From: Nitrospirales bacterium
GTDB taxonomy: Bacteria > Nitrospirota > Nitrospiria > Nitrospirales > UBA8639
Reading direction: 5' to 3'
Length of the DNA stretch: 64,000 bases
Assembly (NCBI GenBank): GCA_022828225.1
Contig: JAJEJG010000013.1
Location: 62,001-126,000, forward strand
Part shown: positions 52,924-62,216 of the stretch, piece after piece
Numbering within the stretch: position 1 is the first letter of the stretch
How the letters are laid out: every line of letters starts with the position of its first letter
Translations under genes and position numbers: made by a program
Notes under the pieces: generated by a model
Database searches by the model: none
Seen by the model: only the letters and a program-made list of their open reading frames with translations
Told to the model about the DNA's origin: nothing

Positions 52924-53859
52924 ATGTCCGACCCAATCGCATTCCTGTTTCCCGGTCAAGGTTCGCAGGCCGTCGGGATGGGACAAGCGTGGCGTGAGGC
53001 GTATCCGCAACTCATGGCCTTGTTTGAAGAAGCCAACGCGATCCTGGGATACGACCTGCAGGCCCTGTGTTTTGAAGGGCCGGCGGAACAACTCAATCGC
53101 ACGGAATATACCCAGCCCGCGTTGCTGGTGACCAGCCTGATTGCTTGGCGGGCCTTGGATGCGCGTCTCCAGCCTTCCGCCGTGGCGGGGCACAGTTTGG
53201 GCGAATATTCGGCCCTCGTAGCTGCGGGCGGGCTGTCGTTTCCAGACGCCGTGGCGTTGGTGCACAAGCGGGCGCGGTACATGGAAGAGGCGGTCCCTCC
53301 GGGGAGCGGGCTGGTCGTGGCGTTACTCGGGTTGGCGGGGGAGGTGGTCAAGGACATTTGCCGGGAGGCGCAATCCGTGGGCGTCGTGACCGCGGCCAAT
53401 TTCAACTCTCCGGGACAAGTGGTAATCGCGGGTGAGAAAGCCGCGGTGGAACGGGCGATCGAGTTGGCCAAAGTGCAAGGGTGCCGGAAATCCATTCCGT
53501 TGCCCGTGAGCGTGCCGGTGCATACGGCCTTGATGCAGCCGGCTGCGGACCGGCTGGCTCCGCACGTGCAAGAGGTGCAAATTTCCGATTTGACCGTGCC
53601 GCTCTATAACAACGTCGAGGCGCGTCCGTTGGTCCGCGCCGACGAAGTGCGCCGTTCCCTGATTCGCCAGTTACCCTCCTCCGTGTTATGGGAGCACACC
53701 ATTCGCGCGATGTGGGAGCAGGGCATTCGGACGTATATCGAGATCGGGCCGGGGATGGTGTTGACCCGGGTCGCCAAGCGTATTGTGCCGGAGGCGGAAT
53801 TACATCACATTCAGGACCCGGAATCCCTGGAAAAGACCTTGACGACCCTACGTCATTGA
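52924..53859 (+). CDS. fabD: Malonyl-CoA:ACP transacylase
   Basis: Loads malonyl onto ACP. 311 aa. FLFPGQGSQAVGMG N-terminus; nucleophile Ser91 in GHSLGEYS; active-site His in VPVHTALM; NFNSPGQVVIAG conserved. Confidence 0.96.
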   Translation: MSDPIAFLFPGQGSQAVGMGQAWREAYPQLMALFEEANAILGYDLQALCFEGPAEQLNRTEYTQPALLVTSLIAWRALDARLQPSAVAGHSLGEYSALVAAGGLSFPDAVALVHKRARYMEEAVPPGSGLVVALLGLAGEVVKDICREAQSVGVVTAANFNSPGQVVIAGEKAAVERAIELAKVQGCRKSIPLPVSVPVHTALMQPAADRLAPHVQEVQISDLTVPLYNNVEARPLVRADEVRRSLIRQLPSSVLWEHTIRAMWEQGIRTYIEIGPGMVLTRVAKRIVPEAELHHIQDPESLEKTLTTLRH

Positions 53860-53898
53860 CGGTAAGACGCAGTTCCGCAACAGGAGAACGAGGGAAGC

Positions 53899-54639
53899 GT
53901 GCTGGAAGGGAAAAAAGCCATTGTCACGGGCGCGGCGCAAGGCATCGGGCAAGCCGTGGCGGAATGCTTGGCGAAAGCCGGAGCCGACGTGGCCGTGGTG
54001 GACCTCGAAGCCGACCGATGCGCCGATACGCTGCAATTGGTGGAATCCCGGCACGTTCGAGGGCTGGCGCTGTCGGCCAACGTGGCCCGGTGGGAAGCCG
54101 TCAAGGGGATGGTCGATCACGTGATGAAGGAATGGGGACGCGTGGACGTGTTGGTCAATAATGCGGGTATTACCCGTGACGGGTTGATCATGCGTATGAA
54201 AGAAGAGGACTGGAATGCCGTCCTCCAGGTCAACCTCACCGGGACGTTTTATTGTACCAAGGCGATTCTGGGTCCCATGACCAAACAGCGATCAGGCCGG
54301 ATCATCAACATGGCCTCGATCGTCGGGGCGATCGGAAACGCGGGGCAGGCGAACTACGCCGCGTCGAAAGCCGCGGTGATCGGGTTCACCAAATCCGTGG
54401 CTCGCGAATACGCGAGCCGGAACGTCACGGTGAACGCAGTGGCTCCGGGGTTTATCGACACGGCAATGACCCGGGCCTTGAACCAGGAGGTCAGGGACAC
54501 GTTGTTGCAACAGATTCCTCTGGGTCGATTGGGGCAACCCGCCGAGGTGGCGGAAGCCGTCCGTTTCCTGGCATCGGACGCCGCGGGGTATATCACCGGA
54601 CAGGTAGTGCACGTGAATGGCGGAATGCACATGGCGTAA
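53899..54639 (+). CDS. fabG: 3-oxoacyl-[ACP] reductase
   Basis: NADPH-dependent SDR, 246 aa, GTG start with GAGGGAAG upstream. TGAAQGIGQAVAE cofactor loop, NNAGITRDGL, active-site YAASK (Tyr153, Lys157), and VNAVAPGFIDTAMT. C-terminal ITGQVVHVNGGMHMA is typical FabG. Confidence 0.96.
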   Translation: MLEGKKAIVTGAAQGIGQAVAECLAKAGADVAVVDLEADRCADTLQLVESRHVRGLALSANVARWEAVKGMVDHVMKEWGRVDVLVNNAGITRDGLIMRMKEEDWNAVLQVNLTGTFYCTKAILGPMTKQRSGRIINMASIVGAIGNAGQANYAASKAAVIGFTKSVAREYASRNVTVNAVAPGFIDTAMTRALNQEVRDTLLQQIPLGRLGQPAEVAEAVRFLASDAAGYITGQVVHVNGGMHMA

Positions 54640-54682
54640 CATGATGAGTGACTGATATTTTTAACAGGAGGTGCGAAGGTCG

Positions 54683-54913
54683 ATGGCCGCTGAAGAACGT
54701 ATTCGAAAGATCATTGCAGAACAATTGGGCGTGGAAGAGGAGGACGTCGTGCCCGACGCGTCCTTTGTCGAGGACTTGGGGGCCGACTCCTTGGACACGG
54801 TTGAACTGGTGATGGCGCTTGAGGAAGAATTCGACGTGGAAATTCCCGATGAAGACGCGGAAAAAATTCAAAAAGTTTCCCAAGCCATCGAGTATATCAA
54901 AGAGAAAACCTGA
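54683..54913 (+). CDS. acpP: Acyl carrier protein
   Basis: 76-aa acidic four-helix protein from ATG 54683 (AGGAGGTG upstream). Phosphopantetheine site is Ser36 in [13 protein letters not shown]. Carries growing acyl chains through the enzymes encoded on either side. GC-rich but typical codons. Confidence 0.97.
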   Translation: MAAEERIRKIIAEQLGVEEEDVVPDASFVEDLGADSLDTVELVMALEEEFDVEIPDEDAEKIQKVSQAIEYIKEKT

Positions 54914-54925
54914 TCCACGGCGCCC

Positions 54926-56191
54926 ATGACCGAGTATCCCCCCCGTCGGCGCGTGGTGATCACCGGCCTGGGAGCCGTGACGCCCTTGGGAGTCGGTGTC
55001 GACAAAACCTGGCACGCGGTGTGTGCCGGGCAGTCGGGAATCGGCCCCATCACGCGCTTTGATGCGTCCGGTTATCCCTGCCGGATTGCGGCCGAGGTGA
55101 AGGACTTCGACCCGGCCGATCACATCGAAAAAAAAGAAATCAAGAAAATGGATACGTTCATCCAGTACGCCATGGCCGCGAGCCGGGAGGCGGTGGATGA
55201 CGCGGGACTCACGATCACCCCCGACGTGGCTGAACGGGTCGGGGTCTATATCGGGGCGGGCATCGGCGGACTGCCGGCCATTGAGCAGTATCACAAGGTA
55301 CTCCAGGACAAGGGGCCTGGGCGCGTCAGCCCGTTCTTCATCCCGATGGTCATCGTCAATTTGGCCTCGGGTCAGGTGGCGATCCGGTTTGGAGCCAAGG
55401 GCCCCAATTCGTGCGCCGTGACGGCTTGTGCCACGGGGAATCACTGCATCGGAGACGCCTACCGGATTATTCAACGCGGGGAAGCGGACGTCATGTTGGC
55501 CGGCGGGACCGAATCCACGATTTGCCCGTTGGCCCTTGCGGGGTTCGCCGCGGCCAAAGCGTTATCGCGTCGCAACGACGACCCGCAACGGGCGAGTCGT
55601 CCGTTTGATCGTGACCGGGACGGATTCGTCATCGGAGAAGGCGCCGGCGTGCTGGTGTTGGAAGAACTGGAGCACGCGCAACGCCGCGGCGCCAAAATCT
55701 ACGGAGAACTGGCCGGCTACGCCATGACCAGCGACGCCTTTCACATCACCGCGCCTCCGGATGACGGCGCCGGCGCCGTGGATTGCATCGAGAAAGCCAT
55801 TCGTGACGCGGGGATCCCAAAGACCTCGATTGGATACGTGAACGCACATGCGACCTCGACCTTTGCGGATAAAGTCGAAACGCAGGCGATCAAGACCGTC
55901 TTCGGGGACCGCGCCGCCACATTGCCGGTGAGTTCCACGAAATCCATGCTCGGCCATTTGTTGGGAGCGGCCGGGGGGGTTGAAGCCGTGGTGACCACCC
56001 TGGCGCTGCATCATGGTCTGTTGCCGCCGACGATCAACCTGGAGAATCCTGATCCCGAGTGTGATCTCGATTATATACCCGGGCAGGCCCGTCAGGTTCC
56101 CATCGACGCCGCGCTGTCGAATGCCTTTGGCTTTGGCGGAGTGAATGCCTGCCTGGTCATCAAGGCTCCAGTTATTTCCTCCCCTTTGTAA
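54926..56191 (+). CDS. fabF: 3-oxoacyl-[ACP] synthase II
   Basis: Condensing enzyme, 421 aa. Catalytic Cys168 in TACATGNHCIGDA, His residues in VNAHATSTFADKVE and KSMLGHLLGAAGGVEA, and FGFGGVNACLV near the end. The last five codons and stop (VISSPL, TAA) are provided by a family-B repeat. Twelve nt after acpP. Confidence 0.95.
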   Translation: MTEYPPRRRVVITGLGAVTPLGVGVDKTWHAVCAGQSGIGPITRFDASGYPCRIAAEVKDFDPADHIEKKEIKKMDTFIQYAMAASREAVDDAGLTITPDVAERVGVYIGAGIGGLPAIEQYHKVLQDKGPGRVSPFFIPMVIVNLASGQVAIRFGAKGPNSCAVTACATGNHCIGDAYRIIQRGEADVMLAGGTESTICPLALAGFAAAKALSRRNDDPQRASRPFDRDRDGFVIGEGAGVLVLEELEHAQRRGAKIYGELAGYAMTSDAFHITAPPDDGAGAVDCIEKAIRDAGIPKTSIGYVNAHATSTFADKVETQAIKTVFGDRAATLPVSSTKSMLGHLLGAAGGVEAVVTTLALHHGLLPPTINLENPDPECDLDYIPGQARQVPIDAALSNAFGFGGVNACLVIKAPVISSPL

Positions 56192-56292
56192 GGGGAGGGT
56201 AGGTGGGGTAGAGCCGACCGTCCATGACGCACGAGGTTTCGCCGTCCCGACTACAGACTCTACCTCCCCTTACCCCTCCTTACAAAGGAGGG
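56178..56292. repeat. Family-B repeat pair in inverted orientation at the fabF end
   Basis: Forward unit 56178-56213 and reverse unit 56260-56292 around a 46-bp core. Same layout as 15213-15326 but with a different core. The forward unit contains the fabF stop codon. Confidence 0.85.
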
Positions 56293-56327
56293 TAAGGTCC
56301 AAGTGAAGGTGGGAACAGAACAGGGCT

Positions 56328-57056
56328 ATGATTGAGGAGGCGCATCAACGACTGCCGTATGAGTTTCGCGACCTCGCGTTATTGAAAGAGGCGTTGACGC
56401 ATCGTTCCCACCTTCAAGAGAAACCCGCTTCGGAGGACAAACAGAATGAACGCCTCGAGTTTTTAGGCGATGCGGTATTGGGGTTGATCGTGAGTGAGTA
56501 CGTGGCGGAAACCTTTCCCGAGTTGGCTGAAGGGGATTTGTCACAAATCCGGGCCCGGCTTGTAGGACGGCCCGCGCTGGCGGAAGCCGCGCGGAGCTTG
56601 CGGCTCGGCGACATGCTCCGTCTGGGTCGCGGAGAAGAACGCACCAAGGGCAGAGACAAGGCGTCCCTTTTGGCCAACGCGTTGGAGGCCGTAATCGGGG
56701 CCGTGTATATGGATGGCGGACTGACCGCGGCCAGGACGTTTACGTTGCAGGTCCTGGACGCGCAACTCAAAGCCTTGCATCAGGAGGATCTTGCGGGGTT
56801 CGGGCGGGACTATAAAAGTCAATTGCAGGAATGGTGTCAACGCCACCTACATGTGCTGCCCGTGTATGCCGTGACCGAAGAATCGGGGCCTGATCATCAA
56901 AAAACATTTGAGGTCACGGTGGCGATTGAACAACAATGTCATGGAAGCGGGAAGGGGCATAGCAAGAAAGTGGCGGAACAGCAAGCGGCTAAGCAGGCAC
57001 TCGAACAACTTCAGGCTGCGAGTGACGAGGGTCAGGGTTTCACGGATCGCATCTGA
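56328..57056 (+). CDS. rnc: Ribonuclease III
   Basis: Cleaves double-stranded RNA. 242 aa. RNase III signature ERLEFLGDAVLGLIVSEYV (metal-binding Glu/Asp), second Glu in ALEAVIGAVYMDGG, and a C-terminal double-stranded RNA-binding domain (DYKSQLQEW ... GKGHSKKVAEQQAAKQAL). Follows the fab genes, a common neighbourhood. Confidence 0.96.
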   Translation: MIEEAHQRLPYEFRDLALLKEALTHRSHLQEKPASEDKQNERLEFLGDAVLGLIVSEYVAETFPELAEGDLSQIRARLVGRPALAEAARSLRLGDMLRLGRGEERTKGRDKASLLANALEAVIGAVYMDGGLTAARTFTLQVLDAQLKALHQEDLAGFGRDYKSQLQEWCQRHLHVLPVYAVTEESGPDHQKTFEVTVAIEQQCHGSGKGHSKKVAEQQAAKQALEQLQAASDEGQGFTDRI

Positions 57057-57085
57057 GAACAAAACACAATCGGGAGGATGAAGGA

Positions 57086-57688
57086 ATGATCGGATTACGT
57101 GCGGTAAGAAAAATCCTGTGGGTCATGGGAGTCGTGGTTTTCCTGGCGGGAGTCACCGGGGAACGTGTCCTGGCCGGGAATCCGCAGATACTGCCGGTCG
57201 CGGAGGGCAAGGCGCCTCGGGCGATCATCACCACCAAGTTTGGCCAAATGGAATTGGTGTTTTTTCCGGAGTTGGCGCCCAAGCACGTGGAGAGCTTTTT
57301 GAATTTGGCGAAAAAAGGATTTTATAACGGGACGATCTTTCACCGGGTGATTCCCGGCTTCATGATTCAAGGTGGCGATCCCAACACCAAAGATCCAAGC
57401 AAGCGACATCTCTACGGCATGGGAGGCCCCGGCTATACCGTGCCGGCCGAGTTCAACCGGATTTCGCATGAGCGGGGCATCCTGTCCGCGGCCCGGTCGG
57501 CGGATCCCAATAGCGCCGGCTCACAATTTTTCATCGTGGTAGACAAAGCCTCGTTTCTGGACGGCCAGTATACGGTATTTGGCGAGGTGGTGAGTGGCAT
57601 GGAGGTGGCAGACAAAATTGTCAGTCAACCTCGGGATTCGAAAGACAATCCCTTGGAACGGATTGAAATAACCGTCGAGGTGAAATAA
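57086..57688 (+). CDS. Exported cyclophilin-type peptidyl-prolyl isomerase
   Basis: 200 aa. Signal peptide (about 1-30: RKILWVMGVVVFLAGVTG) then a compact cyclophilin domain with FHRVIPGFMIQGGDP, the catalytic Arg and SAGSQFFIVVDKASFLDG. Predicted periplasmic, assisting folding of envelope proteins. GGGAGG ribosome-binding site. Confidence 0.93.
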   Translation: MIGLRAVRKILWVMGVVVFLAGVTGERVLAGNPQILPVAEGKAPRAIITTKFGQMELVFFPELAPKHVESFLNLAKKGFYNGTIFHRVIPGFMIQGGDPNTKDPSKRHLYGMGGPGYTVPAEFNRISHERGILSAARSADPNSAGSQFFIVVDKASFLDGQYTVFGEVVSGMEVADKIVSQPRDSKDNPLERIEITVEVK

Positions 57689-57708
57689 GGCGAGCAGCGG
57701 GCTGGTGC

Positions 57709-58371
57709 TTAGCCGAGAGTACTTGGCTGATCTTTCATGGGGGCGCTGCCCGGAAGGATGATGCGTCCGGCGGTCGTGCCGAGTTTGGTCAGCTTTTCGG
57801 CCACGTCGGGGTGACGGCTTTTGAGGAACCCGATCAGTCCGCTGAGAAAGCGATTGGACCGAAGCCCGGTCCCCGAAAATTCGGAAATAAACGTCAGACC
57901 GCGATCCAGCACCTCACTCACGAGTTGGGCGTCGGGCTTTTCTCCCTCCATGAAGGCGTCGTATTCTTTCTTGAGGGCTTCGGTAAAAGGAGGGGCCATC
58001 CCCTCAGGCACGTGGATCGGGCTGAAGGAGCGACGCAACGCCTGGATGGCCGCGATGGCCTCTCCATCCTGCGCGTCGCTCTTCGCATGAAAATGTTTGA
58101 ACGTCACGGCTTCGAGAAAGTAAAACATCTCGGCGGCCTTGTCTCCGGATTGGTCAAGCAGGTCCCTATAGAACGTGCGGCGTTCCTGTTCAAACTGGTC
58201 CCCGACGCGTTTTTGTTGATATTCCACGTTCGTATCCAGGTACACGCAATCGGAATGGCACGCAATACTGACGATGCGGTGCGTCCCACAGCATTGGCTG
58301 CAAATGGCGCCGCTCAACGCCGGGCAGGGACGCTTGCCTTTTCGTTCCCGGCAGTAGATGCATTTGCTCAC
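57709..58371 (-). CDS. Cys-rich N-terminal domain protein of unknown function
   Basis: 220 aa from GTG 58371, supported by AAGGAGA 9 nt upstream. Residues 1-45 contain a dense Cys/His cluster (CIYCRERKGKRPCPAL, then CSQCCGTHR and CHSDC), likely a zinc-binding module. The rest is helical (EQERRTFYRDLLDQ, FTEALKKEYDAFMEGEK). No known catalytic motif. It overlaps the upstream gene by 4 bp (GTGA), so the two are translationally coupled. Confidence 0.78.
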   Translation of the reverse strand: MSKCIYCRERKGKRPCPALSGAICSQCCGTHRIVSIACHSDCVYLDTNVEYQQKRVGDQFEQERRTFYRDLLDQSGDKAAEMFYFLEAVTFKHFHAKSDAQDGEAIAAIQALRRSFSPIHVPEGMAPPFTEALKKEYDAFMEGEKPDAQLVSEVLDRGLTFISEFSGTGLRSNRFLSGLIGFLKSRHPDVAEKLTKLGTTAGRIILPGSAPMKDQPSTLG

Positions 58372-59387
58372 TGTTTCTCGTCTCCTTCCAGCCACCCCAG
58401 CCCGTAATCGGAGAGCGTCCGCTTGCGTTTCCGTTGGCCGGTATTGGTCGGCTGCTCCAGGCCGTTGATCTCAGCCCCGTCGGCGTACAGATAAGGGACC
58501 AGGATCATGTGGTTGCGGCGGTCGATCTTGACGCAAGACGGCGAGATCAGGAACTCGGCAATGACCTGCATGGAATGGTCCGGCTGAACCCGCCAGATTT
58601 TTCCCGCTGTCATGTCGGACAGGTACAGGCTGCCGTATCGATCGAAGTCAATCCCGCTTAAATTCCGGAACTTGCCGGTAAAGAACGAATTGGAAATGAC
58701 CTCGGTCAAAGTGCGGTCTTCCGCAATTTCCATCACGGTCCCGTTGTCGAGGCTGGCGATCCAGAGCCGGCCCGACCTCGGGTGCACGGCCAATCCCCGC
58801 GGCGACGCCAAATCCTCGTGTTGGAGATAGAGAGACACTTCGAAATCGCGTTGCGGGTCGATCCGGTACACGGCGTTCCCGGCCGTGTCCAGGACGTAGA
58901 GTTGTCCGCTGCCGTCGGCAATCAGATCCGTCAACGCCTCGACGTGAAACGGGTGCAGGGGAACGGTCACCGTGGGTTTGCCGGATTGCGCGTGAAATCC
59001 ACGGATCACGGTGATATCGGCCACGTAGAGAGTGTCCCCGGCGATCCCCATGCCATGGGGGGAATGCAGGATCACGTCGCCTCGGCCGCCTTGAATGAAA
59101 TGCCGGTCCAGCAGGTTGCCGTCCTGATCGAGTTTCGAGATGTATCCGTTATTGTCGGCCGTGCCGGGTTCGCCATTGGCATTGGCGATGAAATAGCCCT
59201 CACCCGAAGGATGAGCGATAAAGGATTGGGGGCTGTTCAACTGGCTGATGGGATTGCCCAACGCCGGTAACGGCCACCAACCAAGAAGCAGAAGCACGGC
59301 GATGGCGCGGAGCGTCGTCCGAAACAAGGCTGGCTGGGAATAGAAGGACGGGAATAAAACAGATTGGAGGGTAAAACGGTGTCTCAC
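58368..59387 (-). CDS. Exported NHL/SMP-30-like beta-propeller protein
   Basis: 339 aa. A hydrophobic segment (about 29-45, LRAIAVLLLLGWWPLPALG) looks like a signal peptide, then repeated blade motifs such as SPHGMGIAGDTLYVAD, DGSGQLYVLDTAGNAVYRID, SPRGLAVHPRSGRLWIA and SGIDFDRYGSLYLSD. Likely periplasmic, ligand unknown. The GTG at 59387 coincides with the predicted transcription start, so a leaderless start or an internal start is possible; a TTG before FRTTLRAI would give a cleaner signal peptide. Confidence 0.8.
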   Translation of the reverse strand: MRHRFTLQSVLFPSFYSQPALFRTTLRAIAVLLLLGWWPLPALGNPISQLNSPQSFIAHPSGEGYFIANANGEPGTADNNGYISKLDQDGNLLDRHFIQGGRGDVILHSPHGMGIAGDTLYVADITVIRGFHAQSGKPTVTVPLHPFHVEALTDLIADGSGQLYVLDTAGNAVYRIDPQRDFEVSLYLQHEDLASPRGLAVHPRSGRLWIASLDNGTVMEIAEDRTLTEVISNSFFTGKFRNLSGIDFDRYGSLYLSDMTAGKIWRVQPDHSMQVIAEFLISPSCVKIDRRNHMILVPYLYADGAEINGLEQPTNTGQRKRKRTLSDYGLGWLEGDEKQ

Positions 59388-59393
59388 AACGGC

Positions 59394-59423
59394 ATGCTAC
59401 GGAACCCTTTCGGGAGGTGTCAA
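59394..59423 (-). promoter_or_regulatory. Predicted promoter of the NHL gene pair
   Basis: On the reverse strand, TTGACA (59423-59418), 18 nt, TAGCAT (59399-59394). Initiation is predicted within one or two bases of 59387, the annotated GTG. Confidence 0.5.
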
Positions 59424-59453
59424 GGCAGCGCGTTTCCCTTCTTTTCTCCTTGA

Positions 59454-59483
59454 TTGACGGGAATTTTTCAGCCCTGTTATCGT
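59454..59483 (+). promoter_or_regulatory. Predicted promoter of folD-metF-panB
   Basis: TTGACG (59454-59459), 18 nt, TATCGT (59478-59483). The leader to folD would be about 38 nt and includes the AAGGAGG ribosome-binding site. Confidence 0.5.
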
Positions 59484-59527
59484 AGCGTGACGCGTAAATG
59501 GTTCCCTTCCACGTTAAGGAGGACGAT

Positions 59528-60382
59528 GTGGCGGCTCAACTCATTGATGGGAAAAGTTTGGCACAGGACATTCGGGACGGCATTGGCCGGGACGTGCAGG
59601 CGCTTGAAGCTCAAACCGGCGTTCGCCCGGGTTTGGCCGTGGTGTTGGTCGGCGAGGATCCGGCCTCCGCGGTCTACGTTCGCAATAAAAAGAAGGCCTG
59701 CGACACCGCCGGCCTGTACGTGACCGACCATCATTTGTCCGCGGAGACCAGCCAAGCAGAGTTGTTGACCCTCGTTGACCGGTTGAACGCGGACCCCAAG
59801 ATCCACGGAATTCTGGTGCAGCTTCCCTTGCCGGCGCATATTGAGGGGGAGGCCGTGCTCAATGCCATCGCTCCCGACAAGGACGTCGATGGCTTTCATC
59901 CATACAACATCGGCCGGTTGGTCGCGGGGGAGCCCGTGTTTGTCCCCTGCACGCCCAAAGGGGTAGTCCGCATGATCGAATCCACCGGCGAACCCATCGC
60001 CGGGAAGAAGGCCGTCGTGGTCGGCCGCAGCAACATCGTGGGCAAGCCCGTGGCCATGCTTCTCCTGCATCAGCATGCCACCGTGACCATGTGTCATTCC
60101 CGGACCAAGGACCTGCCCGCGGTCTGCCGGGAAGCAGACATTCTGGTGGCAGCGATCGGCAAACCCCGGTTCGTCACACGCGACATGGTGAAGGAGGGGG
60201 CCATCGTCCTCGACGTGGGCATCAATCGACTCGATGACGGCCGGTTGGTCGGCGACGTGGATTTCGAGCCGGTGCGTGAACGCGCCGGATGGATTTCCCC
60301 CGTGCCTGGAGGCGTGGGCCCCATGACCATTGCCATGTTATTGGCGAACACGTTGGAAGGAGCCAGGCGAACGGCTGCTTGA
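59528..60382 (+). CDS. folD: Methylenetetrahydrofolate dehydrogenase / methenyltetrahydrofolate cyclohydrolase
   Basis: Bifunctional C1-folate enzyme, 284 aa from GTG 59528 with AAGGAGG 6 nt upstream; the longer frame is not supported. [18 protein letters not shown] with the catalytic Lys, [12 protein letters not shown], and [17 protein letters not shown], then [15 protein letters not shown]. First gene of a folate-linked trio with metF and panB, both of which use 5,10-methylene-THF. Confidence 0.96.
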   Translation: MAAQLIDGKSLAQDIRDGIGRDVQALEAQTGVRPGLAVVLVGEDPASAVYVRNKKKACDTAGLYVTDHHLSAETSQAELLTLVDRLNADPKIHGILVQLPLPAHIEGEAVLNAIAPDKDVDGFHPYNIGRLVAGEPVFVPCTPKGVVRMIESTGEPIAGKKAVVVGRSNIVGKPVAMLLLHQHATVTMCHSRTKDLPAVCREADILVAAIGKPRFVTRDMVKEGAIVLDVGINRLDDGRLVGDVDFEPVRERAGWISPVPGGVGPMTIAMLLANTLEGARRTAA

Positions 60383-60393
60383 AGGGAGCCGTT

Positions 60394-61290
60394 TTGATCC
60401 ATGCCATGACGCCCAGCACGCTGCAACACACGTTGGCCCAAGGCCGGTTTGCCGTGACCGTCGAGTTGAACCCCCCGAAGGGGACGGACGTGTCGGAACT
60501 GCTTGAGACCGCCAAGTCCTTGAGCGGCCACGTGCATGGGATCAACGTGCCCGATAATGCCGCCGCGGTCATGCGCGCGAGTCCGGTGGCCGTGGCCCGT
60601 CTCCTGTATGAACAGGGGCACGACCCCGTGCTCCAACTCACCTGTAGGGATCGGAACCGGCTCGGCCTGCAATCGGATCTCCTGGGCGCGCACGTGCTCG
60701 GGATCCGGAACGTGCTGTGCCTGACCGGCGACAGCCCGGGCGCCGGCGATCACAAGGATGCCAAGCCGGTATTCGACCTGGATACCGTGCAACTCATGCA
60801 CGCGGTGAGCGAACTCAATCAGGGACGGGATCTGGCCGGCAACGCGTTGGAAGGACGGACCGCGTTCTTTATCGGTGGAGCCGCGGCTCCCGGCGCCGAA
60901 CCCGCCGAACTCCTGCACAAAAAATTTGAGGCCAAGGTCAACGCCGGCGCGAATTTTTTTCAGACGCAACCCGTCTTTTCGGCGAAGGTGATCCAACCTT
61001 TCATGGAGGCAGTAGGTCCCTATTCCCGCAAGGTGTTAGCCGGGGTCCTGGTACTCCGGTCGGTAAAAATGGCAGAATACGTGAACGAGCACGTGCCGGG
61101 TATCGACGTGCCCGACGAGATCCTGCAGGAACTGCGGAACGCCGGAGACACGCATGTATCCGAAGCCGGGCTTGAAATTGCGGTGCGAACCATTCGAGCC
61201 GTTCGTCCATTCTGTGACGGCGTGCACCTCATGGCCGGCCGGTTGGCGCATCGCCTGCCCGAGATTATCCGAAAGGCCGAGTTGAACTGA
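60394..61290 (+). CDS. metF: Methylenetetrahydrofolate reductase (MetF-like)
   Basis: FAD-dependent reductase producing 5-methyl-THF. TTG 60394 has AGGGAG at good spacing (298 aa); ATG 60406 is the alternative. FAVTVELNPPKG, then LQLTCRDRNRLGLQSDLLGA (in parts), VLCLTGDSPGAGDH and NAGANFFQTQPVFS are characteristic of the family. Confidence 0.9.
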   Translation: MIHAMTPSTLQHTLAQGRFAVTVELNPPKGTDVSELLETAKSLSGHVHGINVPDNAAAVMRASPVAVARLLYEQGHDPVLQLTCRDRNRLGLQSDLLGAHVLGIRNVLCLTGDSPGAGDHKDAKPVFDLDTVQLMHAVSELNQGRDLAGNALEGRTAFFIGGAAAPGAEPAELLHKKFEAKVNAGANFFQTQPVFSAKVIQPFMEAVGPYSRKVLAGVLVLRSVKMAEYVNEHVPGIDVPDEILQELRNAGDTHVSEAGLEIAVRTIRAVRPFCDGVHLMAGRLAHRLPEIIRKAELN

Positions 61291-62075
61291 TGACGGTCCC
61301 CGAATTTCAAAGCCAAAAGGGAAAGAAAAAACTGGTGGTCGTGACGGCCTACGATGCCCTGTTCACGCGCATCATCGAACAGGCCGGCATCGACGTCATT
61401 CTGGTCGGCGATTCGCTGGGTGTCGTGGTCCAGGGAAAACCGGACACGTTGTCGGTCACCATGGACGACATGGTGTATCACACCCGGCTGGTGGCGCAAA
61501 GCCGTCAGCAGGCCATGGTCATCGCGGATATGCCGTTCATGAGTTACCAGGTCAGCGAGGAACGGGCGATTCACAATGCGGGTCGCTTGATCCAGGCGGG
61601 AGCCTTGGCCGTTAAATTGGAGGGAGGCGGCGCCATGGTGGACCGGGTCCGCGCCCTAACCACCGTGGGCATCCCGGTGATGGGTCATCTCGGCATGACG
61701 CCGCAATCCGTGAACCGCTACGGCGGCTACAAAGTGCAAGGCAGGGAAGCCACCCAAGCCGACGCGTTGCTCAACGATGCCAGGGCGCTGGAAGCCGCCG
61801 GGGCGTTTGCCTTGGTCCTGGAGGCGGTGCCGGCTACCGTGGCGCAAACCGTCACCCAAGCGGTCTCCATCCCTACCATCGGGATCGGCGCGGGCCCCCA
61901 CTGCGACGGCCAGGTGTTGGTCCTGTATGACCTGCTCGGTCTCTTCGACGAGTTCGTGCCGAAATTCGTCAAGCCTTACGCCCACCTCAAAGCCGACGCC
62001 CTCCAGGCCCTCCGGCGTTTCAAGGAAGAGGTGGAGTGCCGGAAGTTTCCCACCGATCAGGAAAGCTATCAGTAG
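61290..62075 (+). CDS. panB: 3-methyl-2-oxobutanoate hydroxymethyltransferase
   Basis: First step of pantothenate synthesis, using 5,10-methylene-THF. 261 aa. VVVTAYDALFTRIIEQAGID, VGDSLGVVVQG, AVKLEGGGAMVDRV, GHLGMTPQSVNRYGGYKVQG (in parts) and the GIGAGPHCDGQVLV metal site. 1-nt overlap with metF. Confidence 0.96.
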   Translation: MTVPEFQSQKGKKKLVVVTAYDALFTRIIEQAGIDVILVGDSLGVVVQGKPDTLSVTMDDMVYHTRLVAQSRQQAMVIADMPFMSYQVSEERAIHNAGRLIQAGALAVKLEGGGAMVDRVRALTTVGIPVMGHLGMTPQSVNRYGGYKVQGREATQADALLNDARALEAAGAFALVLEAVPATVAQTVTQAVSIPTIGIGAGPHCDGQVLVLYDLLGLFDEFVPKFVKPYAHLKADALQALRRFKEEVECRKFPTDQESYQ

Positions 62076-62178
62076 ATTCAATTAAACAGTTTGTGGTCGG
62101 TCGGTGCGCGGCCTGCGAGTGCCTCATGCGGTCATGTGCGCACGAGTCTGCGTGGCCCACCAATGCCCATCCACGCTA

Positions 62179-62207
62179 TTGACAAATACTGAAGGGGGCC
62201 CTAGGAT
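62179..62207 (+). promoter_or_regulatory. Predicted promoter upstream of purA
   Basis: TTGACA (62179-62184), 17 nt, TAGGAT (62202-62207). Transcription would start near 62214, directly in front of the terminator-like hairpin at 62217. The preceding 62076-62178 shows nothing else recognisable. Confidence 0.6.
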
Positions 62208-62216
62208 CGTTCGATG

